DNA of 64,000 nucleotides from a bacterium. Its GTDB lineage: Bacteria > Spirochaetota > Leptospiria > Leptospirales > Leptonemataceae. The DNA is taken from assembly GCA_024742665.1 (NCBI GenBank), contig JANSYA010000013.1:34085-98084 (forward strand), given 5' to 3'. The notes beneath the pieces were generated by a model. The model was not told the origin of the DNA. It did no database searches and saw only the letters and a program-made list of their open reading frames with translations. The stretch's first letter is position 1. The number at the start of each line of letters is the position of its first letter. The translations under genes and the position numbers were made by a program. Below, in pieces: positions 9,262-19,000 of this stretch.

Positions 9262-11490
9262 TTGAACGACGACGGCCAACAACGTTATTCGAAAGGCTCG
9301 CTGACTCTGCGCTATGCGACCGCGCTTTCGCTCGTTGCGCTGCTTTCGCTTTCCGGTTATTTAAGCCTGCGCTCCATAGTCAAAACTCAGGAAGACAGCG
9401 CTCCGGTGATCAACGTCAGCGGACGCCAGCGCATGCTCTCCCAGCGAGTCGCCCTCTTCGCCTTCCAATACGCGGTGGCCCAAAACGCCGTCGATCGCCA
9501 GCGCGCTCAGGTGCAGCTCAAAGCAGCCGCCGACCTGATGCGAGATTCACATCGCCGCCTGATTCTCGGCGATCCAGACGCGGGACTGCCGGGAATCCAA
9601 TCGGAAGTCGTGCGCTCCATGTTGTTTTCCCCGCCCCTCGCTGTGGACCAACAGGTTCAGGACTATTTGGACCGGGTGACAAAGCTATTGGCCGCGCCTC
9701 CGGTGCGTCTGAACGGCGCGAATCCGGACCTGCGATATATTCTGGATGTCGCGCCGAATCGCCTGCTCGTCAGCCTGAACGCGATGGTGGACCAATACGA
9801 ACAGGAGAGTCGCGACGGCATTCAGATCATTGAATATGTGGAACGCATCATCGTACTGACCACGCTTATGACTCTGCTGCTGGAAGCCCTGTTCATCTTT
9901 CGACCGATGATTCGCGCGGTGGTTAACGAAAACCAAAAGCTCCTGCGTTCCCGAGAGCGCCTGGCCGAGGCGAAGCGAGAAACGGACGATATCCTCAGCT
10001 CGGTGGAGCAGGGTTTTTTCCTGTTAAACCGACCCCGCTCTGAAGAAAGTCCGCCGGTCATGGGCTCGCAGTACTCGCGACAGCTGGAACGCATTCTGGA
10101 GTGCCGCAACTTCGCCGGCATATCCCTGCTGGACGCCCTGCAAAGCGAAGCGCCGCTGACGGAAGAACGACGCAGCAGCATGGCCTCCTTTTTGAAATTA
10201 TTATTTCGCCGGGACATCCGCGACGAGACTCTCGCCACGCTAAACCCCTTTCGCGAATTCCATTTTCTATCGAATCTCAGAGGTATGCGCACGCTGCAGT
10301 TTCAGTTTCGCCGCATCTATCGCGATTCCGAAATCCGTTCGGTCATGGTTTCGGTCCAGGATATCACCCGGGAAATTGAAATATCGCGCGAACTCGATAT
10401 CAGCCGCGCGGCCGGCCAGAATCAAATGGAACGCCTGTTTCAGGTTCTGCAAATCGATTCCGGCCCGCTGAATTTGTTTATGGAGAATTTCGATCGGGAG
10501 CTCGCGCGGATGTCGGAGCTGCTGGCCGAAAATGTGAACGATCTGAATCAAGACGGGCTGCGCAAAAAGCTGCGAGAGTTGTTTCGCAGCGCGCATACAA
10601 TCAAAGGCGAAGCGAGTCTCCTGCAGTTGAAATTCATCGAACATGAAGTGCACGCCCTGGAAGATCAAATCGAAACGGCCCTGACCCGGCGGAGCGACTC
10701 CGACGCGCCCGGACTCAGCGGTCGCGATTTTATTCCGATGATTACCGCGATCCAGTCCCTGACCGCGCAGCGGCAGGAATTAAGAAGCCTGGTCGATCGA
10801 CTGCTGGAGTTTCACTCGGGTCGATCCAATCGAGGCGACTGGAATCCGGAGCCGGGCCGCTCCGAAAACAACGCCTGGCTGGACGACTTACTGCCCGGAG
10901 TTCGCGACACGGCGAGCAGCCTGGGCAAAAGGCTTCGCATTGATCTGGATAATTTTTCGCCGCGACACGTGCCCGCCGCTTTGCAACCGGTCCTGCGGGA
11001 AGTGCTGATTCAACTGCTCCGCAACGCGATCAGCCATGGCATCGAATCGCCGGCGGAGCGCTCGCGCCGTGGGAAAGATCCGGAAGGCGTGATTCGCATT
11101 TCCAGTCAGCGCAGCGGCAGCCCCGGCCCGGACGGTGAAGACGAAGCCCTGCTTCTAACTGTGCGGGACGACGGCGGCGGCCTGCCCATCGAACGCATCC
11201 GGGAGCGCGCCCGTTCCGAAGCGCTCGACGAAGCAGAACGATCCGAAATTGAACGCTGGCCCGTGCAACGCGTCATCGAAAAAATCTTTCACGCCGGCTT
11301 CTCCACCCGTTCGAAACCCGATGGACTGGGCGGACGCGGCGTGGGAATGGATCTGGTGCGTTCGCGCATCCACGATCACGGCGGCGAAATCAGTGTGCGC
11401 TCCGAGCCCGGCCACTATACGGCCTTCGATGTGGAAATACCGCTATCGAAGACCGGCGAAGCGGCCCGGCGATCAGAAACGATGAACTAA
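9262..11490 (+). CDS. Membrane CheA-like histidine kinase with PilJ-type sensor and Hpt, no CheW domain
   Basis: The 742-residue sensor kinase has a transmembrane helix at about 19-37, a periplasmic helical domain containing the SGRQRMLSQR signature of PilJ/NarX-type sensors, and a second membrane segment at about 193-213. A coiled-coil and PAS-like region follows. The phosphotransfer segment LFRSAHTIKGEAS places the phospho-accepting histidine in an Hpt domain. A CheA-type HATPase follows, with N-box LLRNAISHGIESPAERSRRG, G-box VRDDGGGLP and GGRGVGMDLVRSRI. The protein ends right after the ATPase, so the C-terminal CheW-like domain of true CheA is missing. The start is TTG at 9262. It is paired with the CheY-like gene just upstream. 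Its 3' end overlaps the convergent DUF1015 gene by 18 bp. Confidence 0.88.
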   Translation: MNDDGQQRYSKGSLTLRYATALSLVALLSLSGYLSLRSIVKTQEDSAPVINVSGRQRMLSQRVALFAFQYAVAQNAVDRQRAQVQLKAAADLMRDSHRRLILGDPDAGLPGIQSEVVRSMLFSPPLAVDQQVQDYLDRVTKLLAAPPVRLNGANPDLRYILDVAPNRLLVSLNAMVDQYEQESRDGIQIIEYVERIIVLTTLMTLLLEALFIFRPMIRAVVNENQKLLRSRERLAEAKRETDDILSSVEQGFFLLNRPRSEESPPVMGSQYSRQLERILECRNFAGISLLDALQSEAPLTEERRSSMASFLKLLFRRDIRDETLATLNPFREFHFLSNLRGMRTLQFQFRRIYRDSEIRSVMVSVQDITREIEISRELDISRAAGQNQMERLFQVLQIDSGPLNLFMENFDRELARMSELLAENVNDLNQDGLRKKLRELFRSAHTIKGEASLLQLKFIEHEVHALEDQIETALTRRSDSDAPGLSGRDFIPMITAIQSLTAQRQELRSLVDRLLEFHSGRSNRGDWNPEPGRSENNAWLDDLLPGVRDTASSLGKRLRIDLDNFSPRHVPAALQPVLREVLIQLLRNAISHGIESPAERSRRGKDPEGVIRISSQRSGSPGPDGEDEALLLTVRDDGGGLPIERIRERARSEALDEAERSEIERWPVQRVIEKIFHAGFSTRSKPDGLGGRGVGMDLVRSRIHDHGGEISVRSEPGHYTAFDVEIPLSKTGEAARRSETMN

Positions 11491-12735
11491 GAAGCCCGAG
11501 CGCAGCTTCGGCTCAAACCAGGTCGACTTGGGCGGCATGACTTTGCCGGCGTCCGCGACGTCCAACAGCTGACCGGTCGTAACCGGAGGCATGGCGAAAG
11601 CGACCGCGAATTTTCCGCCGTTGACCAATCGCTCCAGTTCTTCGTCGCCGCGAATTCCGCCGACGAAAATAATGCGATCGGAGGTCCGGGGATCGGCGAT
11701 GCCGAGCAGCGGCGAAAGCAGATGGTTTTGTAAGACGCTCACGTCGAGACTGTTGATCTCGTCGGCTCCGGCATAGGTATTCTCGTTCGCCTGGAGAGCG
11801 AACCACTCGCCGCCGCCTTTGCCGTCGCTCAGATACATATTCAGCTCGTGCACGCCGGGATCGTTTTTCTTGCCGCCCGCTTTTACGCTGAAATTTGTTT
11901 TTACTTTTTCCAGAAAGTCTTCGCGCGAAAGTCCGTTCAGATCTTTGACCGCTCGATTGTACGGCAGAATCGCCATCTGGTCGTCGGGAAAGATTACGGT
12001 TAAAAAGAAATTGAACAGCTCTTCGCCGGTCGCCGAACCGCCGGCGCTTTCGCGGCGTTTGCGGCCAATCGAATTCGCCGAAGCCGCGCGATGGTGCCCG
12101 TCGGCGATATAGGTCGCTTTGAGCTTCGCGAATAATTCCAGCAGCTGCTGCTGCAAATCTCCGGGCGGCACCGGATAGACGCGATGGCGCACGCCGTCGT
12201 CGAAGCTCACGTCATACAGCGGCTGATTCGCATCGGCGTGGCCGTCCATGATCCGGGCGATCTCGGCCTGCTCGGCCGAACGATACAGCAAAAAGACCGG
12301 ACCGGTATTCGCACTCAGGCGATCAATGTGGGTCGTGCGATCTTTCTCTTTTTCCGGACGGGTGAATTCGTGTTTCTTGATGGCGTCGTTCAGATAGTCG
12401 TCGATCGCCGAAGCGGCGACGAGACCGGTCTGCTGATGATCGCCGCGATTCAGACGATAGATGTACAGGCAATCTTCGGATTCTTGAACGAGATTCCCGT
12501 TCGCGATAAATTTTTCCAGATTCTCTTTCGCCCGGGCGTAGATCTGATCGTCGTACTGGCTGACGGTGTCGGGAAACTCCAGGTCCGAGCGCACCACGCG
12601 CAGAAAGCTGACGGGATTGCCGTCGGCCATCGCCCGGGCTTCCTCCCGATCCAGAACGTCGTAGGGGACGCTGACAATTTGATCCGCCTGAGCGGGGTCC
12701 GGACGCACGGCCCGAAAAGCGCGAATAGATACCAT
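11473..12735 (-). CDS. DUF1015 family protein
   Basis: This 420-residue cytoplasmic protein starts VSIRAFRAVRPDPAQADQIVSVPYDVLDREEARAMA, the characteristic opening of DUF1015. The family motif YIADGHHRAASA is present in the middle. The function of the family is not established. Members are often found near SerA-type dehydrogenases or serine metabolism genes, but no such neighbour exists here. The ATG at 12735 has the family N-terminus directly after it. The 3' end overlaps that of the convergent kinase by 18 bp. Upstream lies the repeat array A region. Confidence 0.9.
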   Translation of the reverse strand: MVSIRAFRAVRPDPAQADQIVSVPYDVLDREEARAMADGNPVSFLRVVRSDLEFPDTVSQYDDQIYARAKENLEKFIANGNLVQESEDCLYIYRLNRGDHQQTGLVAASAIDDYLNDAIKKHEFTRPEKEKDRTTHIDRLSANTGPVFLLYRSAEQAEIARIMDGHADANQPLYDVSFDDGVRHRVYPVPPGDLQQQLLELFAKLKATYIADGHHRAASANSIGRKRRESAGGSATGEELFNFFLTVIFPDDQMAILPYNRAVKDLNGLSREDFLEKVKTNFSVKAGGKKNDPGVHELNMYLSDGKGGGEWFALQANENTYAGADEINSLDVSVLQNHLLSPLLGIADPRTSDRIIFVGGIRGDEELERLVNGGKFAVAFAMPPVTTGQLLDVADAGKVMPPKSTWFEPKLRSGFLVHRF

Positions 12736-13366
12736 AGGGGACAGAATCGAGGCCTGGCCCGTCCCGGCAAGCGAGGTTTCCCGTTTAACCGCCCACGATT
12801 TTCACTGGAGAACCAGCCTCCGCACGGGGAACATAGAGCCAGCGACTCGGAGAAAGCTCAGCAAATGCAAAAAAATGAATGCCACCGCGAATAGACTCAC
12901 TACATCTCGCGCTCCCTGTTCGAAAACCGCCGCTGGCAGGCGAGATCACTACATGCGAACAGGGAGCACGCGACATACAGAGGGCTTCGCAAAACTTAAT
13001 AAATACACCGGCGCCAACCAAAAAAAATCACTGCGTCTCGCGCTCCCTGTTCGAAAAACCGCCTCGGACAGGTGAGATCAGTGCATGAAAACAGGGAGCA
13101 CGCGGCATACAGAGTGCTTCGCAGAAATTAGTGGATGCACCGGCGCCAACCAAAAAAAACTCACTGCAGCTCGCGCTCCCTGTTCGAAAAGCCGCCTCCG
13201 ACAGGTGAGATCAGTGCATGAAAACAGGGAGCACGCGGCATACAGAGTGCTTCGCAGAAATTAATAAATACACCGGCGCCAATCCGCCATATCGTGCACG
13301 GCCGGAAAAACATGACCGTTGAACAGAAAAACGGAACGATTCCAGGAATGAAGACACTCCATGTAA
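12736..13366. other. 631-bp gene-free region holding repeat array A
   Basis: This region lies between the divergent DUF1015 and GxxExxY genes. No coding frame here looks real. The short open frames on both strands are translations of the repeats. The central 390 bp are three tandem repeat units (listed separately). The flanks, 12736-12896 and 13283-13366, hold no recognisable element apart from the promoters expected for the divergent genes. Confidence 0.7.
12897..13282. repeat. Repeat array A: three tandem ~132-bp units, each with a 10-bp-stem inverted repeat
   Basis: Units begin near 12897, 13028 and 13161 (period 131-133 bp). In each, GCTCCCTGTT (12911, 13042, 13175) is paired with AACAGGGAGC (12958, 13090, 13223) across 37-38 nt. 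That gives a perfect 10-bp stem, and further GC pairs beyond it are separated by a two-base bulge. After the right arm each unit reads CACGCG(A/G)CATACAGAG and CTTCGC, then ends near CACCGGCGCCAA. Units 1 and 2 finish with an A-tract. Copies 2 and 3 are nearly identical and copy 1 has diverged. The ACAGGGAGCACGC core also occurs in array B at the right end of the window. Confidence 0.9.
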
Positions 13367-13759
13367 ATGGACACGTCATACAAAGACGATAAAGTCTCCG
13401 AGAAAATCATTGCAGCCGCGATCGAAGTGCACCGCCATCTCGGTCCCGGTCTACTCGAATCCGTTTATGCACGATGCCTGGCGCTGGAGTTGGACGTCAC
13501 CGGACTAGAATATGAAAGTCAGGTAGAGTTGCCCGTAATCTATAAGGGACGAAATATTCACGCGGGCTTCCGGCTCGATTTTCTAATCGAAGGATACGTC
13601 GTAGAAACGAAAGCCGTAGCGAAACTGCTGCCGATCCACGAAGCGCAATTGATCACGTATCTGAAACTGGCGCGACACCAAACCGGCCTTCTGGTGAATT
13701 TTAACGTTCCAGTTTTGGCGCAGGGAATTCGCAGGATAACTCTGTTTGCGCCGCCCTGA
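13367..13759 (+). CDS. GxxExxY family protein (PD-(D/E)XK nuclease-like fold)
   Basis: This 130-residue protein carries the name-giving motif in HLGPGLLESVY (GLLESVY = GxxExxY) and the conserved downstream residues DFLIEGYVVETKAV. The aspartate together with the E-x-K pair resembles a PD-(D/E)XK nuclease core. The family is widespread in Leptospira, planctomycetes and cyanobacteria and often multicopy, but its function is unproven. The ATG at 13367 is followed immediately by the conserved N-terminus. It lies 84 bp downstream of repeat array A, and nothing else of a mobile nature is visible beside it. Nuclease activity is inference from fold only. Confidence 0.88.
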   Translation: MDTSYKDDKVSEKIIAAAIEVHRHLGPGLLESVYARCLALELDVTGLEYESQVELPVIYKGRNIHAGFRLDFLIEGYVVETKAVAKLLPIHEAQLITYLKLARHQTGLLVNFNVPVLAQGIRRITLFAPP

Positions 13760-13811
13760 ACACCGGGAACGCTGCAAAGAACCCCTATTTCGGGAATCGC
13801 CGATAGGCTCT

Positions 13812-14360
13812 TTACACCAGATCTTCTTCCCAGTATCCAGCGGGCTGGCTGTACGGCGTTCCCTGGGTCGAATAGGCCGAATAGGACTCCAGAAACATAC
13901 GGTTTTCATCCTGGAAATTCGCCAGGCGGTGAAAGAGAAAACGAATGTTTGGATCTTCAAATTTACCGGCGATCTTGTGATAAAATTCCGCCGCGTCTTC
14001 GTGCTCCTGGGTCGCCAGACTGACCGCCTGGAGCTCGTCGCCTTTCGCGTCCTGCTCGGTATTGCGATCGAGTTTGCGCATCAAAACGTTCAGCGAGGTT
14101 TGATGAAATTTACCGACGGCCGACATCATCTTGAGGTTCGGCAGCGCCTGACCTTCCGATACGTTTTCGTAAATTTCGCGGATCATCTTAATGTGTTCGT
14201 CGACTTCCGCCGCCAGTTGATAGAAGAGATCTTTGATCGGACCTTCCGGCAGCGTATCGCCGTTACGGTGATAGAATTCGAATACGCGCTTTTCGTGATC
14301 GATGGCGGAGGCCACCGCTTCGAGAAAGGTCGTCTTTTTTACCGGCTGAAATTTACCCAT
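13812..14360 (-). CDS. Ferritin-like/rubrerythrin-type diiron protein
   Basis: The 182-residue protein reads as a four-helix bundle with two similar halves. Metal-ligand-like motifs are AIDHEKRVFEFY, AAEVDEHIKMI, ATQEHEDAAEFYH and LANFQDENRMFLE. Glutamates and histidines are spaced as in rubrerythrin/ferritin-like carboxylate-bridged diiron sites. There is no C-terminal rubredoxin domain (no CxxC pairs), so it is not a classical rubrerythrin. A role in iron handling or peroxide defence is suggested by family. It is convergent with the GxxExxY gene across about 50 bp and has no operon partner. Confidence 0.82.
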   Translation of the reverse strand: MGKFQPVKKTTFLEAVASAIDHEKRVFEFYHRNGDTLPEGPIKDLFYQLAAEVDEHIKMIREIYENVSEGQALPNLKMMSAVGKFHQTSLNVLMRKLDRNTEQDAKGDELQAVSLATQEHEDAAEFYHKIAGKFEDPNIRFLFHRLANFQDENRMFLESYSAYSTQGTPYSQPAGYWEEDLV

Positions 14361-14449
14361 GGGCTACGGATAGCCGGCAAGCTGAAATCCGTAAATCAAA
14401 TTTTCGCCCTGCCGGCGATCGTGAATTCACATGGAACCGCGGTCTTTTC

Positions 14450-15937
14450 TCAGTCGGCGTCATCCGGCGCGAGTTTGAGCACAAGAGCCTGGAAGCCTGT
14501 GCCGGCATAGGGGACGATCGGTGAGCCGAAATCGCCGTTACCCGCGCCGGTTACTAAAAAACCGTTGTCGCAACTCTGCATAAATCCCGAAGCCAGCGGT
14601 TGCTCGGCGGTGGCCGCGCTACCGTAAAAATTGTTGCGCAGCAAACGGCCGGTCGTCGCATCAAGCGCGCCCACGACCAGATCGTCCAGTCCGGTATACG
14701 GACGACGCGGCGCTCCGAAGCTCGCCGAAGACGAACCAAGAAAGGCGATTTCGCCGTTCACGGTCTGGACCGCCCGCGAGAGCGTATCCGCCGTGGCTCC
14801 CCCGCCGCCGTAGAACGCATTCCAGCTCAGATCGCCGTCCGCAGTCAGAGTAAAAATCGCCATGGCGTTTTGAACTCCCGACGCCGGATGTGGACTGACC
14901 GGACTGCCCCAGGTGGCGTCCGAAACGCCCCCGACCAGCAGACGACCATCCGCAAGAGTTTCGAGGCTGACCGTATCGTCGGCCTGACCGGCGGCGCCCT
15001 GGAAGGTATGCCATAGATAATTGCCGTTAAAGTCCACGCCGACCAGCGCGAAGTCGTTGGTGCCGCCGCCGGTAATCCCGTTGCGCTGGTTCGTGAAGGC
15101 CCCGTTAAAGGCGGTGTCGGCGGCTCCCGAGATGACGTAGCCGTTCTGGAAGCGCGTGATCTTATTCGCGACTTCGGCGCCCGCGCCGCCGAAGTGACTT
15201 TGCCAGAGAGGCGTGCCTTCCCCGTCGATCTTCATCAGGAACATCTGATCGGTCGCCGGATCGGTATTCGACACCACGACCGTGCCAGCGTTCGCTATAT
15301 TGCCTACGCTTTTGCCCGCGAGTACGTAGTTGCCCGCGCCATCGCTCACCACGTCGCGCACTTCTTCAGTGCCGGCAGTTCCGAAATACGTATGCCATTG
15401 TAAATTGCCGTTAAAATCCAGCTTCGCGACGATCGCATCGTTCGCTGTATTAAAAGCCTGGCGCGGAGAACCGAAGCCGAGAATCGCCGCGCCGACGACC
15501 AGCAGACCGTCGGGAGCGGCGACCAGCGCGGTCGGTCGATCCGTCGACTCCCCGAGAAAGGTGTGCCACTGATAGGCGCCGTCTTCGTTGAATTTAATCA
15601 CGAAGATGTTGCGCGTGCCCGGTGAAGAAAAGGGCAGAATGGGGCTGCCGAAGGGTTGAAAGGCCCGCCCGACCATCGCGTAGCCCGCGTCGCTCGTTTG
15701 CACTACGGCTTCCATAAATTCGCCGGTGCCGGTCTCAGCGCCGAAGTAAGTCGACCAGCTGCGCGCGTGGCAAGGCGCGTTGTACAATAAAAGAGCCGTC
15801 GGATCGCAGGACACGTCGGCCTTTTCGCAGTCGCCGCCGAGACCGAGACAGCTGACCCCGCTGGAAATTGCGAGAAGCAGGATCGCGGCGCCCCTCAGGC
15901 GGCGTGCGCTTTCGTAAAGCGATCTTAACAAAGTCAT
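14450..15937 (-). CDS. Large repeat-rich lipoprotein (beta-propeller-like)
   Basis: This is an exported protein of about 495 residues. From the ATG at 15937 (MTLLRSLY) it has a basic region, a hydrophobic core and a lipobox-like ISSGVSC. An upstream start at 16066 would add 43 residues with no signal character. The body is made of repeated segments of 50-60 residues: W-H-T-(F/Y)-x-G, then a variable part, then a G-x-x-V-x-G strand, for example WHTFLGESTDRPTALV and WHTYFGTAGTEEVRDV. At least seven such repeats can be counted. This pattern is typical of SBBP or delta-60-like beta-propeller lipoproteins common in leptospires. It is likely surface or periplasmic. The function is unknown. Confidence 0.82.
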   Translation of the reverse strand: MTLLRSLYESARRLRGAAILLLAISSGVSCLGLGGDCEKADVSCDPTALLLYNAPCHARSWSTYFGAETGTGEFMEAVVQTSDAGYAMVGRAFQPFGSPILPFSSPGTRNIFVIKFNEDGAYQWHTFLGESTDRPTALVAAPDGLLVVGAAILGFGSPRQAFNTANDAIVAKLDFNGNLQWHTYFGTAGTEEVRDVVSDGAGNYVLAGKSVGNIANAGTVVVSNTDPATDQMFLMKIDGEGTPLWQSHFGGAGAEVANKITRFQNGYVISGAADTAFNGAFTNQRNGITGGGTNDFALVGVDFNGNYLWHTFQGAAGQADDTVSLETLADGRLLVGGVSDATWGSPVSPHPASGVQNAMAIFTLTADGDLSWNAFYGGGGATADTLSRAVQTVNGEIAFLGSSSASFGAPRRPYTGLDDLVVGALDATTGRLLRNNFYGSAATAEQPLASGFMQSCDNGFLVTGAGNGDFGSPIVPYAGTGFQALVLKLAPDDAD

Positions 15938-16093
15938 AGTATCGCAGTAAAGACTTTCCAGGCCCGCTATAAAGACAAACCAAATATTCGGCCTATCGGA
16001 TTTTGCCAGTGCTCGCGGCCCGACGGGCAACCTCCTGAGCCTTTTCTGTTTGCGCCGGTAAAACAACGCATCCAGACCGAGGCAAGTACGGAT

Positions 16094-19000
16094 TCAGGCT
16101 TTCGCAATCACGATACGCACGCTTTCGCCGTCCATCGTAACGCTCAATTCGCCTGCGGCTGCAGGCGGCGCTTCTGCGCCGTTCAGGATCGCAGACAGAG
16201 TTTCGCTCTGAATAAACTCCGCGAACTGTTCGATCGCCGACGCGACGTTTGCATGTTCGACTCCGGACGCGCCCGACGCATCGCTTTGACCCGCGGCCGC
16301 AGTCACGCCGAACCACAGCTGAATGCGATCGGTGACTTCTAAGCCGGACTTTTTACGCAGCTCCTGCACGTTTCGGACAAGGTCCCGCGCGACGCCTTCG
16401 CGCAGGAGATCCGGCGTGAGCGTCGTATCGAGGGCCACGATGAGTCCGCCGCCTTCCGCGCCGGATACGCCTTCTTTCGAAATCGATTCGATCAGGCAAT
16501 CCTCTTCGGCCAGCTCGACCGCTTCGCCGTCGGCGCATTCGATGCGAATCTTTTCGCCGGCCCGCAATGTCCGCACGACTTCGGCGCCCTGCGCGTCTTT
16601 CAGATAGCTTTGCACTTCCCGCACGCGCGGTCCGAGCTGCTTGCCGATCCGCGGCAGATTCGCCTTCACGCGATAGTCCAGAATGCCCGCGCCGTCTTCG
16701 ATAAACTCGATTTGTTTTACGTTCAGCTCGTCGAGCAGCACGTCCTGATTGTCCTGCTTTTCGAGCGCTTTGCGATCGTCGACCGAATCGGCGTGAACCA
16801 TCATGCGTCCCAGGGGCTGACGGACTTTTACGCCGCTCTCCTGGCGCGCGGCGCGGCCGAGAAAGGCCGCCTGCTTGATCACGTCGCCTTCGCGCAAAAC
16901 TTCCGGATCGTGCCAGTGTTTCAGATCCGCGGAGGGCCAGCCGGCGAGCTGCACGCTTTCGGGCGCGCCGGCCTGCGCCAGGGGCATGCTGACCAGATTG
17001 CGAAAGATCGCTTCGGATAGAAAGGGCGTAAAAGGCGCCGTCAATCGCGCAAGCGTCGTCAAACAGCGATAGAGCGTATCGTAAGCGGACAGTTTGTCCG
17101 CGTCGAGCTCGCCCTTCCAGAAGCGGCGACGATTCCGGCGAATGTACCAATTAGAAAGCGAGTCCGCGAATTCTTCGATTTGTTTGCCGGCCCCCTGGCA
17201 GTCGTACTTTTCCAGGGCTTCCGTGACCGAAGCAATCAGCTGGTGCAGGGCCGAAAGAATCCAGCGGTCGATCGAAGGACGTTCCGCGAACGGCGGCGCA
17301 CTCTTGCCATCTTGCATCACCGGATTGTTCTCCCAGTCCTCGCCGAGCTGCACGCCGTCGATATTCGCGTACATCGTAAAGAAGCTGACGCTATTGATTA
17401 ACATGTTCATGAATCCATGAACGATAGCGACGGGATCGTTTTTCGAGCCGGGCTGACCGACGCGCCGGCTGTTGCCAGGCGGACTGTTGGTCAAAAAATA
17501 CCAGCGAATGGCGTCGGCCCCATGGGTATCGAAAACTTTAAACGGATCGACGACGTTGCCCTTGCTCTTGGACATCTTCTCGCCTTTTTCGTCGAGCACG
17601 TGCCCCAGGCAGACCACATTCTTATACGAAGAAGTATTCGATACCATCGTCGAAATCGCGAGCAGCGTATAAAACCAGCCGCGGGTCTGGTCGATGGCTT
17701 CAGAAATAAAATCCGCCGGAAAATATTTTTCAAGCTGGTCGCCGCGATTACCCGACGGCCAGCCCCACTGGGCGTACGGCATGGCGCCGGAGTCGAACCA
17801 GCAGTCGATTACCTCCGGCACCCGACGCATGTTTTTGCCCGTGTCGGGATCTTTGAATTCGATTTCGTCGACGTGAGGTCGATGCAGATCCATGTCGCCC
17901 AATGGACGACCGGCCAGTTCCGAAAGCTCCGCCACCGAACCGATGATCCGAAAGCCGCCTTCGCCGTCGGTCCAGACCGGCAGCGGCGTGCCCCAGTAGC
18001 GCTCGCGACTCAGAGCCCAGTCGCGATTGTTTTCCAGCCAGTCGCCGAAACGGCCGTGCTTGATATTTTCGGGAACCCAGTTGATCGCTTCGTTGTTTTG
18101 AATCAGCTCCGACTTCAGATCCGTCGTGCGAATGTACCAGGCGTCCTTGGCGAAGTACAATAGCGGTGCGCCCGTGCGATAGCCGAAGGGATAGTTGTGT
18201 TTGTAGCGTTCCGATTTCCAGACGGAACCGGCGGTCTTCAGTTCTTTGACGATCGCTTTGTCGGCGTCTTTGAAAAACGTGCCGGCGTGGGGCGTGCCCT
18301 CGACGAAGTTCCCGTCCATGCCGACGGCGTGGATCACCGGCAGATCGTTTTTGTTTCCGACCTCTAAGTCGTCGGCGCCGTAGGCCGGCGCGATATGCAC
18401 GATGCCCGTTCCGGTATCCATCGTGACGAAGTCGGCCGTGATCGTATAAAATGCGCGCCGCTCCGGGTCCGGCTGAACATAATTCAAGATTTGCCGGTAC
18501 GATACGCCGGCCAGGTCCGCGCCCTTCAGCGTTTCGACGACTTTGATCGCGGCGCCGGAGTTCGCTTCCGGATCCTCACCGAAGATTTCGTCTTTCAAAG
18601 CGACGGCGCAAATCAACCGTTCGATCGTACCAGCGTCGGGCTCGCCCTCCGGACGCACTCGCTCGATTAGCAAATACTCTTCAGTCGATGCCAGCGCCAG
18701 CGCCACATTCGACGGCAGGGTCCAGGGAGTGGTCGTCCAGACCAGAAAGCTGGCGTTTTTGCCAAAGCGTTCGTTTTCCGGAGCGTCAGCCAGGCGAAAG
18801 CGCACCGTCAGACTGGGGTCTTCGGTTTCTTTGTAGCCCAGGTCGACCTCGGCGGCGGACATCGTCGTGCCCATCACCGGGTCCAGGGGTACTACTTTGT
18901 AGCCCTGGTAGATTAATCCCTTTTCCCAGATGATTTTGAGCAGGTGCCAGACCGACTCAATGAACTCGTTGTCCATCGTAAAATAGGGATCGTCGAGATC

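Noticed and set aside
12897..13282. tRNA genes or integron attC sites in array A
   Set aside because: GTTCGAAA resembles a T-loop, but no acceptor or anticodon stem can be formed. The attC core boxes RYYYAAC/GTTRRRY are not satisfied.
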